A stretch of 64,000 bases of DNA from Desulfococcus multivorans (GTDB lineage: Bacteria; Desulfobacterota; Desulfobacteria; Desulfobacterales; Desulfococcaceae), in assembly GCF_001854245.1 (NCBI RefSeq), contig NZ_CP015381.1:2639001-2703000 (forward strand), in the 5' to 3' direction. The position numbers and the translations under genes were made by a program. This document shows positions 28,227 to 37,207 of this stretch, one piece after another (position 1 is the stretch's first letter; every line of letters begins with the position of its first letter). The notes under the pieces were generated by a model that searched no databases, was not told the origin of the DNA, and worked only from the letters and a program-made list of their open reading frames with translations.

Positions 28227-30389
28227 ATGAATCGATTCGCATACCTGACAACGGGCCTTGCCATCAAGACCCTTTCCAGCCTCTCCAGGGCCAATATCCA
28301 TGTTCACGGAACGGAAAACATTCCCAGAGGGTCGATCATCTTTACAGTGAATCACTTCACACGCATCGAAACCATGATCCTCCCCAGCTATATCTACAAA
28401 CTCACGGGAGGCGTTCCCGTATGGTCGCTGGCGGACGCCGCTCTTTTCAAGGGAGGGCTCAAGACCTACCTGGACTATGTGGGCGCCATTTCCACCCGTG
28501 ATCCGGATCGGGACTGCCTGATCCTCAAAACCCTGCTCAAGGGAGACGCCGCCTGGATCATCTTCCCCGAAGGTCGGATGGTCAAAAACAAGAAGATCGT
28601 CCACCGGGGCCGCTACATGATCCTGAGCGAGACAGGCAAACACCGGCCCCATACCGGTGCCGCCAGCCTGGCGCTCAGAACCGAATTCTACCGGCGGCGC
28701 ATGGGGAAAATCGGCGCGACATCGCCCGAAGAAGCCCGGCGCCTGATGTCGCTCTTCGAAATCGACGCCCTTGCGCCGATGATGGAACGACGGACCTATA
28801 TCGTCCCCGTCAACATCACCTATTACCCCTTGCGCGCCCATGAAAACCTGCTCAGCAGACTAGCCGTCACCTTTGTGGAGGACCTGGACGAACGGGCCGT
28901 GGAAGAGCTGATGACCGAAGGGTCCATGCTCCTTTCCGGTGTGGACGTCGACATCCGGTTCGGTGCGCCCATCGATGTCGGCATCTATCTCGACCATCCC
29001 ACCGTTCAACGGGATATCGAAACACCGGGTTACATCAGCTTCGACAATCCCATCCCTTCCGCAAAGATTCTCAGGAAATCGGCCGCGAAAATCATGGAAC
29101 GCTACATGAGAAGCATTTACCGGATGACCACCGTGAATCACGATCATCTGGCGGCCTCCATCATCCGCCACATGCCTTTCCGACGAATCCGCATCGACGA
29201 TCTGAAACGCCGCCTGTTTCTCGCGACGCAGCTCAATCTGAAAGGCCTCGAGATCTTCTTCCACCACAGCTTTGAGACTGATCAGGTCCATCTTCTTACC
29301 GACGACCGTTACGGCAAGTTCGGCGACTTTATCACCATCGCCGTCGCGAAGGGTGTTCTCGCTCGTCAAGGTCCCTATCTCGTCAAAAAGAAACCCTTTT
29401 CAACCCCTATATTCAACTTCCATCAGATTCGGGTCGACAACCCGATTGCCGTGATGGCCAACGAGGTGGAACCGTTGGAACGACTTCAGCGTAAAATCCG
29501 ACCCATCGCCTTTTTACCGGAATTCTGGATCAGGCGCCGCACGGCAGCCTATCTGATCAGACAGGCCGAGTCGCTCTACGAGCAGGAGTATGAAACCTTT
29601 TTCGTGGACGGCGAGTCGCGTCCTAAAGAGGTCGGCATGCCCTATCTGGTCAGAGGAAAAGGCAGCGGGATCGGCGTTCTTCTGATCCACGGATACATGT
29701 CGGCTCCCATTGAAATGGCGGAGCTCGCCGGGTATCTCGGCAGCAAGGGCATAACAGTTTATGTCGCACGCCTCAGAGGACACGGCACTTCACCCGATGA
29801 TCTGGCCACGCGTACCTACTCGGACTGGCTCAACGCCGTCGATGCGGGCTTTGCCGTTGTCCGCAGCCTGTGCAAACGGGTGGTTGTCGGTGGATTTTCC
29901 ACCGGCGCGGCGCTGGCTCTGGATCTGGTGTCGCGGAACGAAGGCGTTCAGGGGGTTTTTGCCGTCTGTCCTCCCCGAAGGCTGCATGATCCCTACTTGA
30001 TGAAAAATATGGCATTGGACTTCTGGAACCTGCTTGTGAAAAGGGTGCGGGGCAATGCGGATCGGGAAAAGGAATTCATCGAGAACCTGCCGGAAAACCC
30101 CCTTACAAACTACAGCCGGAATCCGGTATCGGGAATCCGTGAAATCGAACGACTCATGGAGCGGCTGGATCAGAAGCTGCCGGGTATCGATATTCCGGCC
30201 CTCCTGATCCACTCCCACCGGGACCCTATTGCCTTCCCCGGTGAATCGAAACGAATCTTCGATCTCATCGGCTCCGAAAACAAGACGTATATCCTGTTCA
30301 ACTTCGACCGACACGTCATCCTCGCCGGCGACGGCGCCCACCGGGTTCACCGGGTCATCGGAGACTTCATCGCAGACCTCACGGCATAA
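28227..30389 (+). CDS. PlsC-like acyltransferase fused to an alpha/beta hydrolase
   Basis: A 720-residue two-domain protein. Residues 1-230 resemble 1-acyl-glycerol-3-phosphate acyltransferases: NHFTRIE (43-48 region) corresponds to NHxxxxD but ends in Glu48, and FPEGR is at 113-117. A middle part of about 230-470 has no family I recognise. Residues 480-720 are an alpha/beta hydrolase: oxyanion HGYMSAP, nucleophile GGFSTG with Ser558, Asp666 in HSHRDP and His696 in FDRH. Acyl transfer and ester hydrolysis in one chain suggest phospholipid or wax-ester remodelling at the inner membrane (inference). No signal peptide is evident. Confidence 0.75.
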   Translation: MNRFAYLTTGLAIKTLSSLSRANIHVHGTENIPRGSIIFTVNHFTRIETMILPSYIYKLTGGVPVWSLADAALFKGGLKTYLDYVGAISTRDPDRDCLILKTLLKGDAAWIIFPEGRMVKNKKIVHRGRYMILSETGKHRPHTGAASLALRTEFYRRRMGKIGATSPEEARRLMSLFEIDALAPMMERRTYIVPVNITYYPLRAHENLLSRLAVTFVEDLDERAVEELMTEGSMLLSGVDVDIRFGAPIDVGIYLDHPTVQRDIETPGYISFDNPIPSAKILRKSAAKIMERYMRSIYRMTTVNHDHLAASIIRHMPFRRIRIDDLKRRLFLATQLNLKGLEIFFHHSFETDQVHLLTDDRYGKFGDFITIAVAKGVLARQGPYLVKKKPFSTPIFNFHQIRVDNPIAVMANEVEPLERLQRKIRPIAFLPEFWIRRRTAAYLIRQAESLYEQEYETFFVDGESRPKEVGMPYLVRGKGSGIGVLLIHGYMSAPIEMAELAGYLGSKGITVYVARLRGHGTSPDDLATRTYSDWLNAVDAGFAVVRSLCKRVVVGGFSTGAALALDLVSRNEGVQGVFAVCPPRRLHDPYLMKNMALDFWNLLVKRVRGNADREKEFIENLPENPLTNYSRNPVSGIREIERLMERLDQKLPGIDIPALLIHSHRDPIAFPGESKRIFDLIGSENKTYILFNFDRHVILAGDGAHRVHRVIGDFIADLTA

Positions 30390-30410
30390 AGGCTTTCCGA
30401 TCCGAACCGT

Positions 30411-33194
30411 TCATTTCGAGCCTTCGGCACGAAGAACGATGCCCGACGGCAGCGCTTCCCCGAAAACCGTGTTGATTTCCTGCTGCTTCATGGGAACGAC
30501 TTCCCTGAGGGGCCGGAGATCGTCCGCCGAAGCCCCGTTCCGAGCAAGGGCATCGATCACTCGCCGAGTCGTTCCGTCATCCACGTCCCGTATACGGTCC
30601 CCGGTTTTCCGAGACATCTGGGCCGCTGCAAGGAGCGCAGACCGTGGATCCGGCCAGTCCCGATCCAAAACCGCGGCAATCCAGCGGGCAGCCTCGTCGG
30701 GAGGGATGACGCGATCGACGGGGCCGTAAAGGAGATCTCGGGCCCCCATGCGGGAAAGGGACCAGAAATGCTGGGGCATCGCCTTTCGGTCGTTCAACTC
30801 GGAAAGCAATTTACGACCCCATTTAATTTTATCCTTGACAAGCAGGAGTTCCATGTTTGCAACGGCCATCCATATCTCCAGATACTCCTGAGGGGCCACC
30901 CTGACCCGGGCCTCCTTTTTCGGAAACATTACCGGCGTCAAATCCTGAATGAACTGTCGCTGTTGGCCAGGCTTGAGTCCGCCGGCCACCCGCCGCCACA
31001 TGATCCACCACTCGGACCTGACCTGAGGGTTGTTTCCATGAATGGGACCGCCCTTGTAAATTTTCCAGAGCTTCCTGATGCGATGTTCGTCGAAACCGTC
31101 CCCCATACCCGGCCGCAGGCAGTATCCCAGAAGATTGAGCCAACGGCTCTCCGCCAGATGTCTGGCGCCCCTTGCGGAAACTCGGCCAAGCAGTGCATCT
31201 GCCATCTTTCGGATGAGAGTCAGGGGCCATTGATCCCGGGGCCGATCGATCATGCCGCCGATATCCTTCACCAGAGCGGTCAATGCCTTGGGGTCGGCGT
31301 CGCTTGAAAATGCATTTTCAATCTTTCGGCACACCGCATCCACGACCGATTCGTCGAAAACCTCCGTCTCTGAAACGTCGGCGGCGGCCCCCGCATCCCG
31401 CAACTGAAATCGAAGCTGCCAGCGGTGATCACTGATTCGGGATCGGCACCAGATCCCCAAGGTCCCAACCTCGGTATATTCCGCTTCGATATCGACTGGA
31501 ATCAATTTTTCCGCACCCTTTTTGCCGAACTGGATGACAGTCCGAAGCGGTGGAAGGGGGGTCAATGTGTCGTCCACCACGACAAGGTCTCCCGCCTTGT
31601 CTCCGGAACGAAAGCTCGAGCTGAACACTTCGAAACCGACCGGCTGATTGGTCAGCACCTCAAAGGTTCGGTCCTCCAGAATGATGCGGCTCCCTTCGTC
31701 CATCCCCCGCTCGACAATGCAGACCGCTTCCTGCCGAGGGGAATCCGTTCGTACCCCCATGTAATACGCACGCGCACTGCCGCTCCCCACCCGAACCCCG
31801 CGACCGGCCCTGACCAGTCCGTAATAGGCCGCTCCCAGGGCGACGGCCGTGTCGGGGTTGGGATTCGCGAGTACCCGGGGCAGCGCTGTGTCGGATATCC
31901 CGAACCAGTGTCGGAGCGCTTCCCGAATGCGATCCTGAATCACCCGGGACTTGAGTGATCCGCCGTTGAACAGGATCAGGTCCGGGGCAGGGCTGTTTCG
32001 GCCGAGAGCCTTCATAACATCCTCACCGTGATGCTCCAGAAACCAGCCCATGTGACGGGTGATCGCCGGTTCCGGCTCATAGGGCAGGCCGAACTCGGTG
32101 ATACCTTTCCGCGACATCGCCTTTCGTTCGTCCGTTCGATCCACGACAGGGAAAAACCCTTCCAGAACAATGTGTTCGACCTCCTTCCGCCCAAGCTCGG
32201 TTGTAAGGACGTCACCGATGACTTTCCGCCCCTTCCCCATGAGCGTGATTTTCCGCGATTCCCCAAAACCGTCCAGAAGCATTTCCTTGGCCTGACGGCA
32301 TTGATGACACAGCATCTTCCATCGATCGCCTGTGAGCGATCCCCTGGTTTTCCTACGGAAGAGCACGGCCTCCGCGTGCCGTGCCAGGGCAAGATCGATG
32401 TTGTCGCCGCCAAGGATCAGATGATCCCCTACGGCAATCCTTTCAAAACGGGGACTTCCGTCCACCTCTCTCAGGGTGATGAGGGTGAAGTCCGTCGTTC
32501 CGCCGCCGACATCGCAAACCAGGATCAGTTCATCCGGTTTGACATGATCGTCCCAGTCCTTTTCGTGCCGCGTCAACCAACTGTAAAAGGCCGCCAACGG
32601 CTCTTCCAGAAGCGTTACCGGGCCGAAGCCCGCCAGGGCCGAAGCCTCCAGGGTCATATCCCGCGCCACTTCGTCAAAGGAAGCGGGAACGGTGAGGGTG
32701 ACGAACTGATTCTCCATGTACAGTTCAACCTCATCCCCCATGGCGTGATTCCAGGCGTTTCGGATGTGTTTCAAAAAATAGGCCGTAGCCGTCACCGGAG
32801 ATACCTTGTTTACATCCGCTTCGGCGCCCCAGGGCAGAATCCTGGCGTGCCGATCCGCCTTGTCGTGGCAGAGCCAGCTTTTCGCGGAGGAGACCAATCG
32901 GGCCGGCACCGAAGCACCGTGATCCCGGGAAAAGGCCCCTACGAAATTGTCGTCCTCGGTTTTCCAGGGGATAGTGATGGCCGATTTGGAAATGTCGTAG
33001 TCACCGGGGATATACAAAAAGGAGGGGAGCACCGGCAGCCGTGAAAATTCTCCCGCACCGGTCAACTGGGGGATCTGGAAGAGTCGGATTCGCGACGAAT
33101 CGCCGTTCTCCGCCGCCAAGTCCACATAGGAGACGGCGGAATTGGTGGTTCCCAGGTCTATGCCGATGATGTATCGTTTGTCGTTAGCGTCCAA
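30411..33194 (-). CDS. Large Hsp70-like ATPase with C-terminal extension
   Basis: A 927-residue protein. The N-terminal 600 residues are an Hsp70 fold: phosphate-1 IGIDLGTTNSAVS, phosphate-2 VCDVGGGTTDFTL, adenosine-side NGGSLKSRVI and AVALGAAYYGL, then a beta-sandwich-like region. The remaining 300 residues are a basic, Trp-rich alpha region without substrate-binding-lid features, resembling the DUF3731 extension of atypical Hsp70 proteins. DnaK is about 640 residues, so this is not the housekeeping chaperone. No DnaJ or GrpE is adjacent. It is convergent with the acyltransferase fusion and divergent from the prkA cassette. Confidence 0.8.
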   Translation of the reverse strand: MDANDKRYIIGIDLGTTNSAVSYVDLAAENGDSSRIRLFQIPQLTGAGEFSRLPVLPSFLYIPGDYDISKSAITIPWKTEDDNFVGAFSRDHGASVPARLVSSAKSWLCHDKADRHARILPWGAEADVNKVSPVTATAYFLKHIRNAWNHAMGDEVELYMENQFVTLTVPASFDEVARDMTLEASALAGFGPVTLLEEPLAAFYSWLTRHEKDWDDHVKPDELILVCDVGGGTTDFTLITLREVDGSPRFERIAVGDHLILGGDNIDLALARHAEAVLFRRKTRGSLTGDRWKMLCHQCRQAKEMLLDGFGESRKITLMGKGRKVIGDVLTTELGRKEVEHIVLEGFFPVVDRTDERKAMSRKGITEFGLPYEPEPAITRHMGWFLEHHGEDVMKALGRNSPAPDLILFNGGSLKSRVIQDRIREALRHWFGISDTALPRVLANPNPDTAVALGAAYYGLVRAGRGVRVGSGSARAYYMGVRTDSPRQEAVCIVERGMDEGSRIILEDRTFEVLTNQPVGFEVFSSSFRSGDKAGDLVVVDDTLTPLPPLRTVIQFGKKGAEKLIPVDIEAEYTEVGTLGIWCRSRISDHRWQLRFQLRDAGAAADVSETEVFDESVVDAVCRKIENAFSSDADPKALTALVKDIGGMIDRPRDQWPLTLIRKMADALLGRVSARGARHLAESRWLNLLGYCLRPGMGDGFDEHRIRKLWKIYKGGPIHGNNPQVRSEWWIMWRRVAGGLKPGQQRQFIQDLTPVMFPKKEARVRVAPQEYLEIWMAVANMELLLVKDKIKWGRKLLSELNDRKAMPQHFWSLSRMGARDLLYGPVDRVIPPDEAARWIAAVLDRDWPDPRSALLAAAQMSRKTGDRIRDVDDGTTRRVIDALARNGASADDLRPLREVVPMKQQEINTVFGEALPSGIVLRAEGSK

Positions 33195-33406
33195 AAGGGC
33201 CTCTCTCTTTTGTAAGACCTGTCTGAGGCGTGCCCCTTTTGCCCGATTTTCCCGTCAAAATGCGCCGAGAATTCCTGCGGCCAACCTTTCCATGCATATT
33301 GAGGTAGAACAAAAATGGCTCGATCTCGAACCGGTCCTGAGTGTGGGGAAATGGTCCGGGCAAAACCGCCGAACCATCGTGATTCGGTCATGTATAAATA
33401 TTCAGT

Positions 33407-33435
33407 ATACTACTTCTGCTGCTGTTTTTTGTCAA
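33407..33435 (-). promoter_or_regulatory. Candidate promoter for the Hsp70-like gene
   Basis: TTGACA, 17 bases, TAGTAT on the minus strand, with a second TATACT three bases upstream of that -10 box. The leader would be about 200 bases. Confidence 0.45.
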
Positions 33436-33471
33436 AAAATATCCGACGGTTTTCCTTTCCGAAGTTTTGTG

Positions 33472-33499
33472 TTGCATTCCATCTCCCTGCCATTATACT
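33472..33499 (+). promoter_or_regulatory. Weak candidate promoter for the prkA cassette
   Basis: TATACT with TTGCAT 16 bases upstream, about 150 bp before prkA. The -35 match is poor; an alternative sigma factor is possible. Confidence 0.25.
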
Positions 33500-33647
33500 A
33501 TTAATATAAGAACTTATTTTCCTTTTATTTTCCTTAGATTGCATGCATCTGCCGGTTCGGTGACGGCAGAGTGATCCTTAAAAAACCATCCGGATAAGGG
33601 AATCTCTGGTCGCCCCTCTCCCCATCCGCCAGACACAGGAGGACATC

Positions 33648-35708
33648 ATGGCGAGTACAGACAAGAACACGCTCCGACATCATCTTACAGCGGTCAAAGA
33701 GGGAAGCCGCCGTTTCGAAAATGCCTTCCAGGGCGTCGCCCGAATGATATTGGACAACGAAATCAAGAAAGTCGTGGTCAACGGTAAAACTACATATGAT
33801 TTCAATATCTTCAGGACAGGGAAGAAGCATGTTATCGGCATGTACGATGAAATCAACAGTTTTGTCTCCTATGTCAAAGATGCCGCTGAAGGCGGATCTT
33901 CCAAGGAGATGGCGTATGTCCTGGTGGGGGAGCCGGGCAACGGGAAGACCTTCCTGGTCGATTTTGTCTGTGCAAAATACCGTGAATTCCTTTCCAAACC
34001 CGAAAACCGAAAGTACACCTTCCGTTTCATGAACATAGATCAGCTGGGAAGCTACGGTCGGATCAGCGTCATTGAATCCCAGACATACGAGGATCCCGTC
34101 ATTCTGGGGATGAACCTCTTTGACGATCCGGATGAAAACCGGGCCTTTCTATCGCGCGAAATCGGTTTCTCGGATGACGAGATCGAAACGCTGTATGACA
34201 ATTACCGCCCCATGGGGGCCTGCAGCGGATACATCTGGAACGACATCCGCAATTATTGCGACGGCGACCTGGACCGAATGCTCGATTTCGTTCAGATCAT
34301 TCCCGTCCCCCTGGTGGAGAGTCTCGGCACCATCACCGGCAAATATCCCGCCAAGGATAAAATCACCTCTTCAGCGGTGGATCTTTTAGGGGAGGAGTCG
34401 ATCCAGCGCCTCCTGCACATCACCGACACCAACAATCCCTACCGATTCGATCTGCGGAGGGGAGCACTGGCTCGGGTTGCGGGGGGCGGAATTCATTTCA
34501 GCGATGAGATCTACAAGAACAAGAAGGACCTGGTCCAGGTCTATCTGGGGGTCATCCAAAACCGCAACATCGAGATCGACGGCTACAAATGGCCCATCGA
34601 TACGCTTATCATCGCCACCAGCAACAACTCCGAGTTCAATCGGTTTCTGGCGGAAAAGGAGGAAGCTCCCATCGTCGATCGGTGCCGCATCTGCTATGTC
34701 TCCCACAACACCAACTACAAACTCCAGAGCGAACTGACCGCCTATTCCATCGGCAGCGAAGCCAAAACCACCTTGAGCCGCGAAAGTCTTCATCAGGACC
34801 CCAACCTCAACTATGCCACATCGGTGGGCGTTGTTCTCACCCGGCTGCCCCGGTCCGAAAAGCTGACGCCCATCGAGACGATGAAGCTGGCGGCGGGAGA
34901 GGTGGCCGGCGAAAAAAGCATCAAGGCACTTGCCGAGGTCATCGACACCCTCAATCAGGATCCGGACATCATCAAGCGGTTCGGTCAGAAAGGCCTCGGT
35001 CAGCGAAACCTCGGCCGGGCGCTTCAACTCCTCATCGAGAGTTCGGAGACCAACGAAGGCCAATGCATGTTCGCTTATGATATCTTCAAGTGCCTCGAGC
35101 GTATCGTCCTCGATTACGTATCGGACGCCAACGACCGGAGCAAGTTTCTGGAGGACCTCAAGATTGCCAAAGGGCTTTACCGCGAGCGGATCATGACGGA
35201 GATGTTCAATGCCTATATGGACGAACCCATGGCCATCCGAAAGGACGTCATGAACTACGTCAACATGATCATCGGCATCGATGCGGAAAATCTGGGCCCC
35301 GACAAGATGTGGAAATACAAGGATCCCCAATCCAGGGAACTCAAAGCGCTCAAGATCGACGAACGCTACATCCAGAGCGTGGAAGATCGCCTGGGACTGA
35401 AAACCGAGGAGCACCGCGAGAGTTTCAGGACGTCCATCCGCAAGATCTACGGCCAGAAGATTACCGTCGACCCCAACTATGACTTCATGGATAACCTGGA
35501 ACTCGTGAAGGCAGTGACCGACGTCCGACTCAAATCCGACATTGCCGGTGCGGGCAGTCTCATCGGGGCCCTCGCGAACCGCACCAATGAAGAGAACCAG
35601 AAGCTATACGACCGTATGGTCGACACCATGCTGAACAAGCTCGGTTACTGCATGACCTGCGCCCAGAAAACCATTGAATACTTCTGCACCCAGGAAGATG
35701 AAAAGTAG
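33648..35708 (+). CDS. prkA: PrkA serine protein kinase (YeaG family)
   Basis: A 686-residue AAA+ ATPase/protein kinase of normal PrkA size. The N-terminal AAA part has Walker A VGEPGNGKT and the PrkA-specific GGGIHFSDEIYKNKKD and IIATSNNSEFNRF. The C-terminal part has the PrkA domain (QDPNLNYATSVGVVLTRLPR). In E. coli YeaG-YeaH respond to nitrogen starvation and stress, and in Bacillus PrkA affects sporulation through SigK-regulated genes (established). CAGGAGG precedes the start. First of four same-strand genes, prkA-yeaH-spoVR-prkA2, with gaps of 40-65 bp. Confidence 0.9.
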   Translation: MASTDKNTLRHHLTAVKEGSRRFENAFQGVARMILDNEIKKVVVNGKTTYDFNIFRTGKKHVIGMYDEINSFVSYVKDAAEGGSSKEMAYVLVGEPGNGKTFLVDFVCAKYREFLSKPENRKYTFRFMNIDQLGSYGRISVIESQTYEDPVILGMNLFDDPDENRAFLSREIGFSDDEIETLYDNYRPMGACSGYIWNDIRNYCDGDLDRMLDFVQIIPVPLVESLGTITGKYPAKDKITSSAVDLLGEESIQRLLHITDTNNPYRFDLRRGALARVAGGGIHFSDEIYKNKKDLVQVYLGVIQNRNIEIDGYKWPIDTLIIATSNNSEFNRFLAEKEEAPIVDRCRICYVSHNTNYKLQSELTAYSIGSEAKTTLSRESLHQDPNLNYATSVGVVLTRLPRSEKLTPIETMKLAAGEVAGEKSIKALAEVIDTLNQDPDIIKRFGQKGLGQRNLGRALQLLIESSETNEGQCMFAYDIFKCLERIVLDYVSDANDRSKFLEDLKIAKGLYRERIMTEMFNAYMDEPMAIRKDVMNYVNMIIGIDAENLGPDKMWKYKDPQSRELKALKIDERYIQSVEDRLGLKTEEHRESFRTSIRKIYGQKITVDPNYDFMDNLELVKAVTDVRLKSDIAGAGSLIGALANRTNEENQKLYDRMVDTMLNKLGYCMTCAQKTIEYFCTQEDEK

Positions 35709-35773
35709 TTCGCTGTTAACCAAATCTTTATCCGCGACAGGCGGCGGCAGGGAACAACGACAGGACAACCATC

Positions 35774-37162
35774 ATGGAACAACGACTGAAGGCATACTAC
35801 GAGCGGCTCAAAGCCAAGGGGCTCTCCCCCCATCGCGAGGATGGGATTCTCCGGGAACTGAACGGCGATCTTTCCCACGAAACGCCCTCCGATCCCCCGG
35901 CCCGAACGAACAGGGGATTTCCCCCCGGTCGGGACACCCTTTATGAATATGCCGATCTCTTCGAACTCCAGGACATGACGCCCCCCCATGTAAGCGCCAC
36001 GACCTGTCTGAGATCCCTTGACGAGCTCCTGGAACGGGACAAGCTTCGAGAAAAAGACGGATTTCCGAGGAAGATCCGGATCGGACGGTTGGTGAAACCC
36101 GGCAAGGGCGGCAAGGACAAGATTGTCGTCGTCCCCACCACCGTCGAGGAAAAATTCATCCACGACATTATTCGCGTCCCCAACGAGGAGGAGCAGTCTG
36201 GCGGGTCCGGAGAGGGGGAAGAAGGTGAGGTCATCGGTGAACAGCCCGTTCGCTCGCCCGAAGGCGCCGGCGCCGGACCCGGCGAAGGCGCCGGCGGCCC
36301 CCACGAAATGGAATCGAGCGCCTACGACCTCGGCAGGATCCTGACGGAGAAATTCGAGCTGCCCAACCTCAAGGATAAAGGTAAAAAGCGGTCCCTCACC
36401 CGATACACCTACGACATGACCGATCGAAACAGGGGGTTTGGACAGCATCTGGACAAAAAGGCCACGCTTCGGCAAATTCTGGAAACCAATATCCATCTCG
36501 GGAATCTGCCGGACGTGTCCGATATCGACCCCACCCGGTTTCTGATCTCGCCCACCGACCGGATCTATCGAATTCTCTCCCGGGAAAAGGACTACGAATC
36601 CCAGGCCATGGTCTTTTTCCTGAGAGACTACTCGGGATCCATGACCGGAAAACCCACTGAGCTGATCGTCTCCCAGCACGTTCTGATCTACAGCTGGCTC
36701 CTCTACCAGTATGAAAAACAGGTGGAATCGCGATTTATCCTTCACGACACCGATGCCGTCGAGGTGTCCGATTTCTATACCTACTACAACACCCGGGTCG
36801 CCGGCGGCACAAAAGTCGCCGCCGCCTATCGCCTCGTCAATGAGATCGTCGATAAGGAGAATCTGGTGAAGGACTATAATATCTATGTCTTCCATGGAAC
36901 GGACGGAGACGATTGGGATACGGACGGCAGGGAAACCCTTCCGGAAATCGAACGCATGCTGCGTTACGCCAACCGTGTAGGCGTCACTGTCGCCCGGCAC
37001 GGCATGAGCAGCGACGAAAGCGAAGTGGAAAAATATCTCAACCGATCGGGATTGCTGAAGGACAAACCCGGTCTGATCCGAATGGATGTCATGAAGCAGG
37101 ATGCCGACGAAGCCCGGATCATTGAAGGCATCAAGACATTGATCTCCATGGCGGCGGTATGA
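35774..37162 (+). CDS. yeaH: YeaH / UPF0229 (DUF444) VWA-like protein
   Basis: A 462-residue protein of the DUF444 family, partner of PrkA/YeaG. The C-terminal half carries a von Willebrand A-like domain with the metal-site motif DYSGSM (near residue 295), a Thr in GGTKVAAAYRL, and FHGTDGDDWD. The N-terminal half has a Gly/Glu/Pro-rich low-complexity insert at about 135-180, likely a flexible linker. There is no signal peptide, so it acts in the cytoplasm. It sits between prkA and spoVR, the conserved context. Confidence 0.9.
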   Translation: MEQRLKAYYERLKAKGLSPHREDGILRELNGDLSHETPSDPPARTNRGFPPGRDTLYEYADLFELQDMTPPHVSATTCLRSLDELLERDKLREKDGFPRKIRIGRLVKPGKGGKDKIVVVPTTVEEKFIHDIIRVPNEEEQSGGSGEGEEGEVIGEQPVRSPEGAGAGPGEGAGGPHEMESSAYDLGRILTEKFELPNLKDKGKKRSLTRYTYDMTDRNRGFGQHLDKKATLRQILETNIHLGNLPDVSDIDPTRFLISPTDRIYRILSREKDYESQAMVFFLRDYSGSMTGKPTELIVSQHVLIYSWLLYQYEKQVESRFILHDTDAVEVSDFYTYYNTRVAGGTKVAAAYRLVNEIVDKENLVKDYNIYVFHGTDGDDWDTDGRETLPEIERMLRYANRVGVTVARHGMSSDESEVEKYLNRSGLLKDKPGLIRMDVMKQDADEARIIEGIKTLISMAAV

Positions 37163-37207
37163 TCGCCTCCTGCTGACAACGACCTCTACCCGGGAGAAGG
37201 ATGATCC

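Larger units (their letters stand above)
33195..33647. other. Regulatory gap between the Hsp70-like gene and the prkA cassette
   Basis: 450 AT-rich bp between divergent genes. It holds one good minus-strand promoter, one weaker plus-strand promoter, and a CAGGAGG ribosome site just before prkA. Short open frames here lack ribosome sites and family similarity. Confidence 0.6.
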
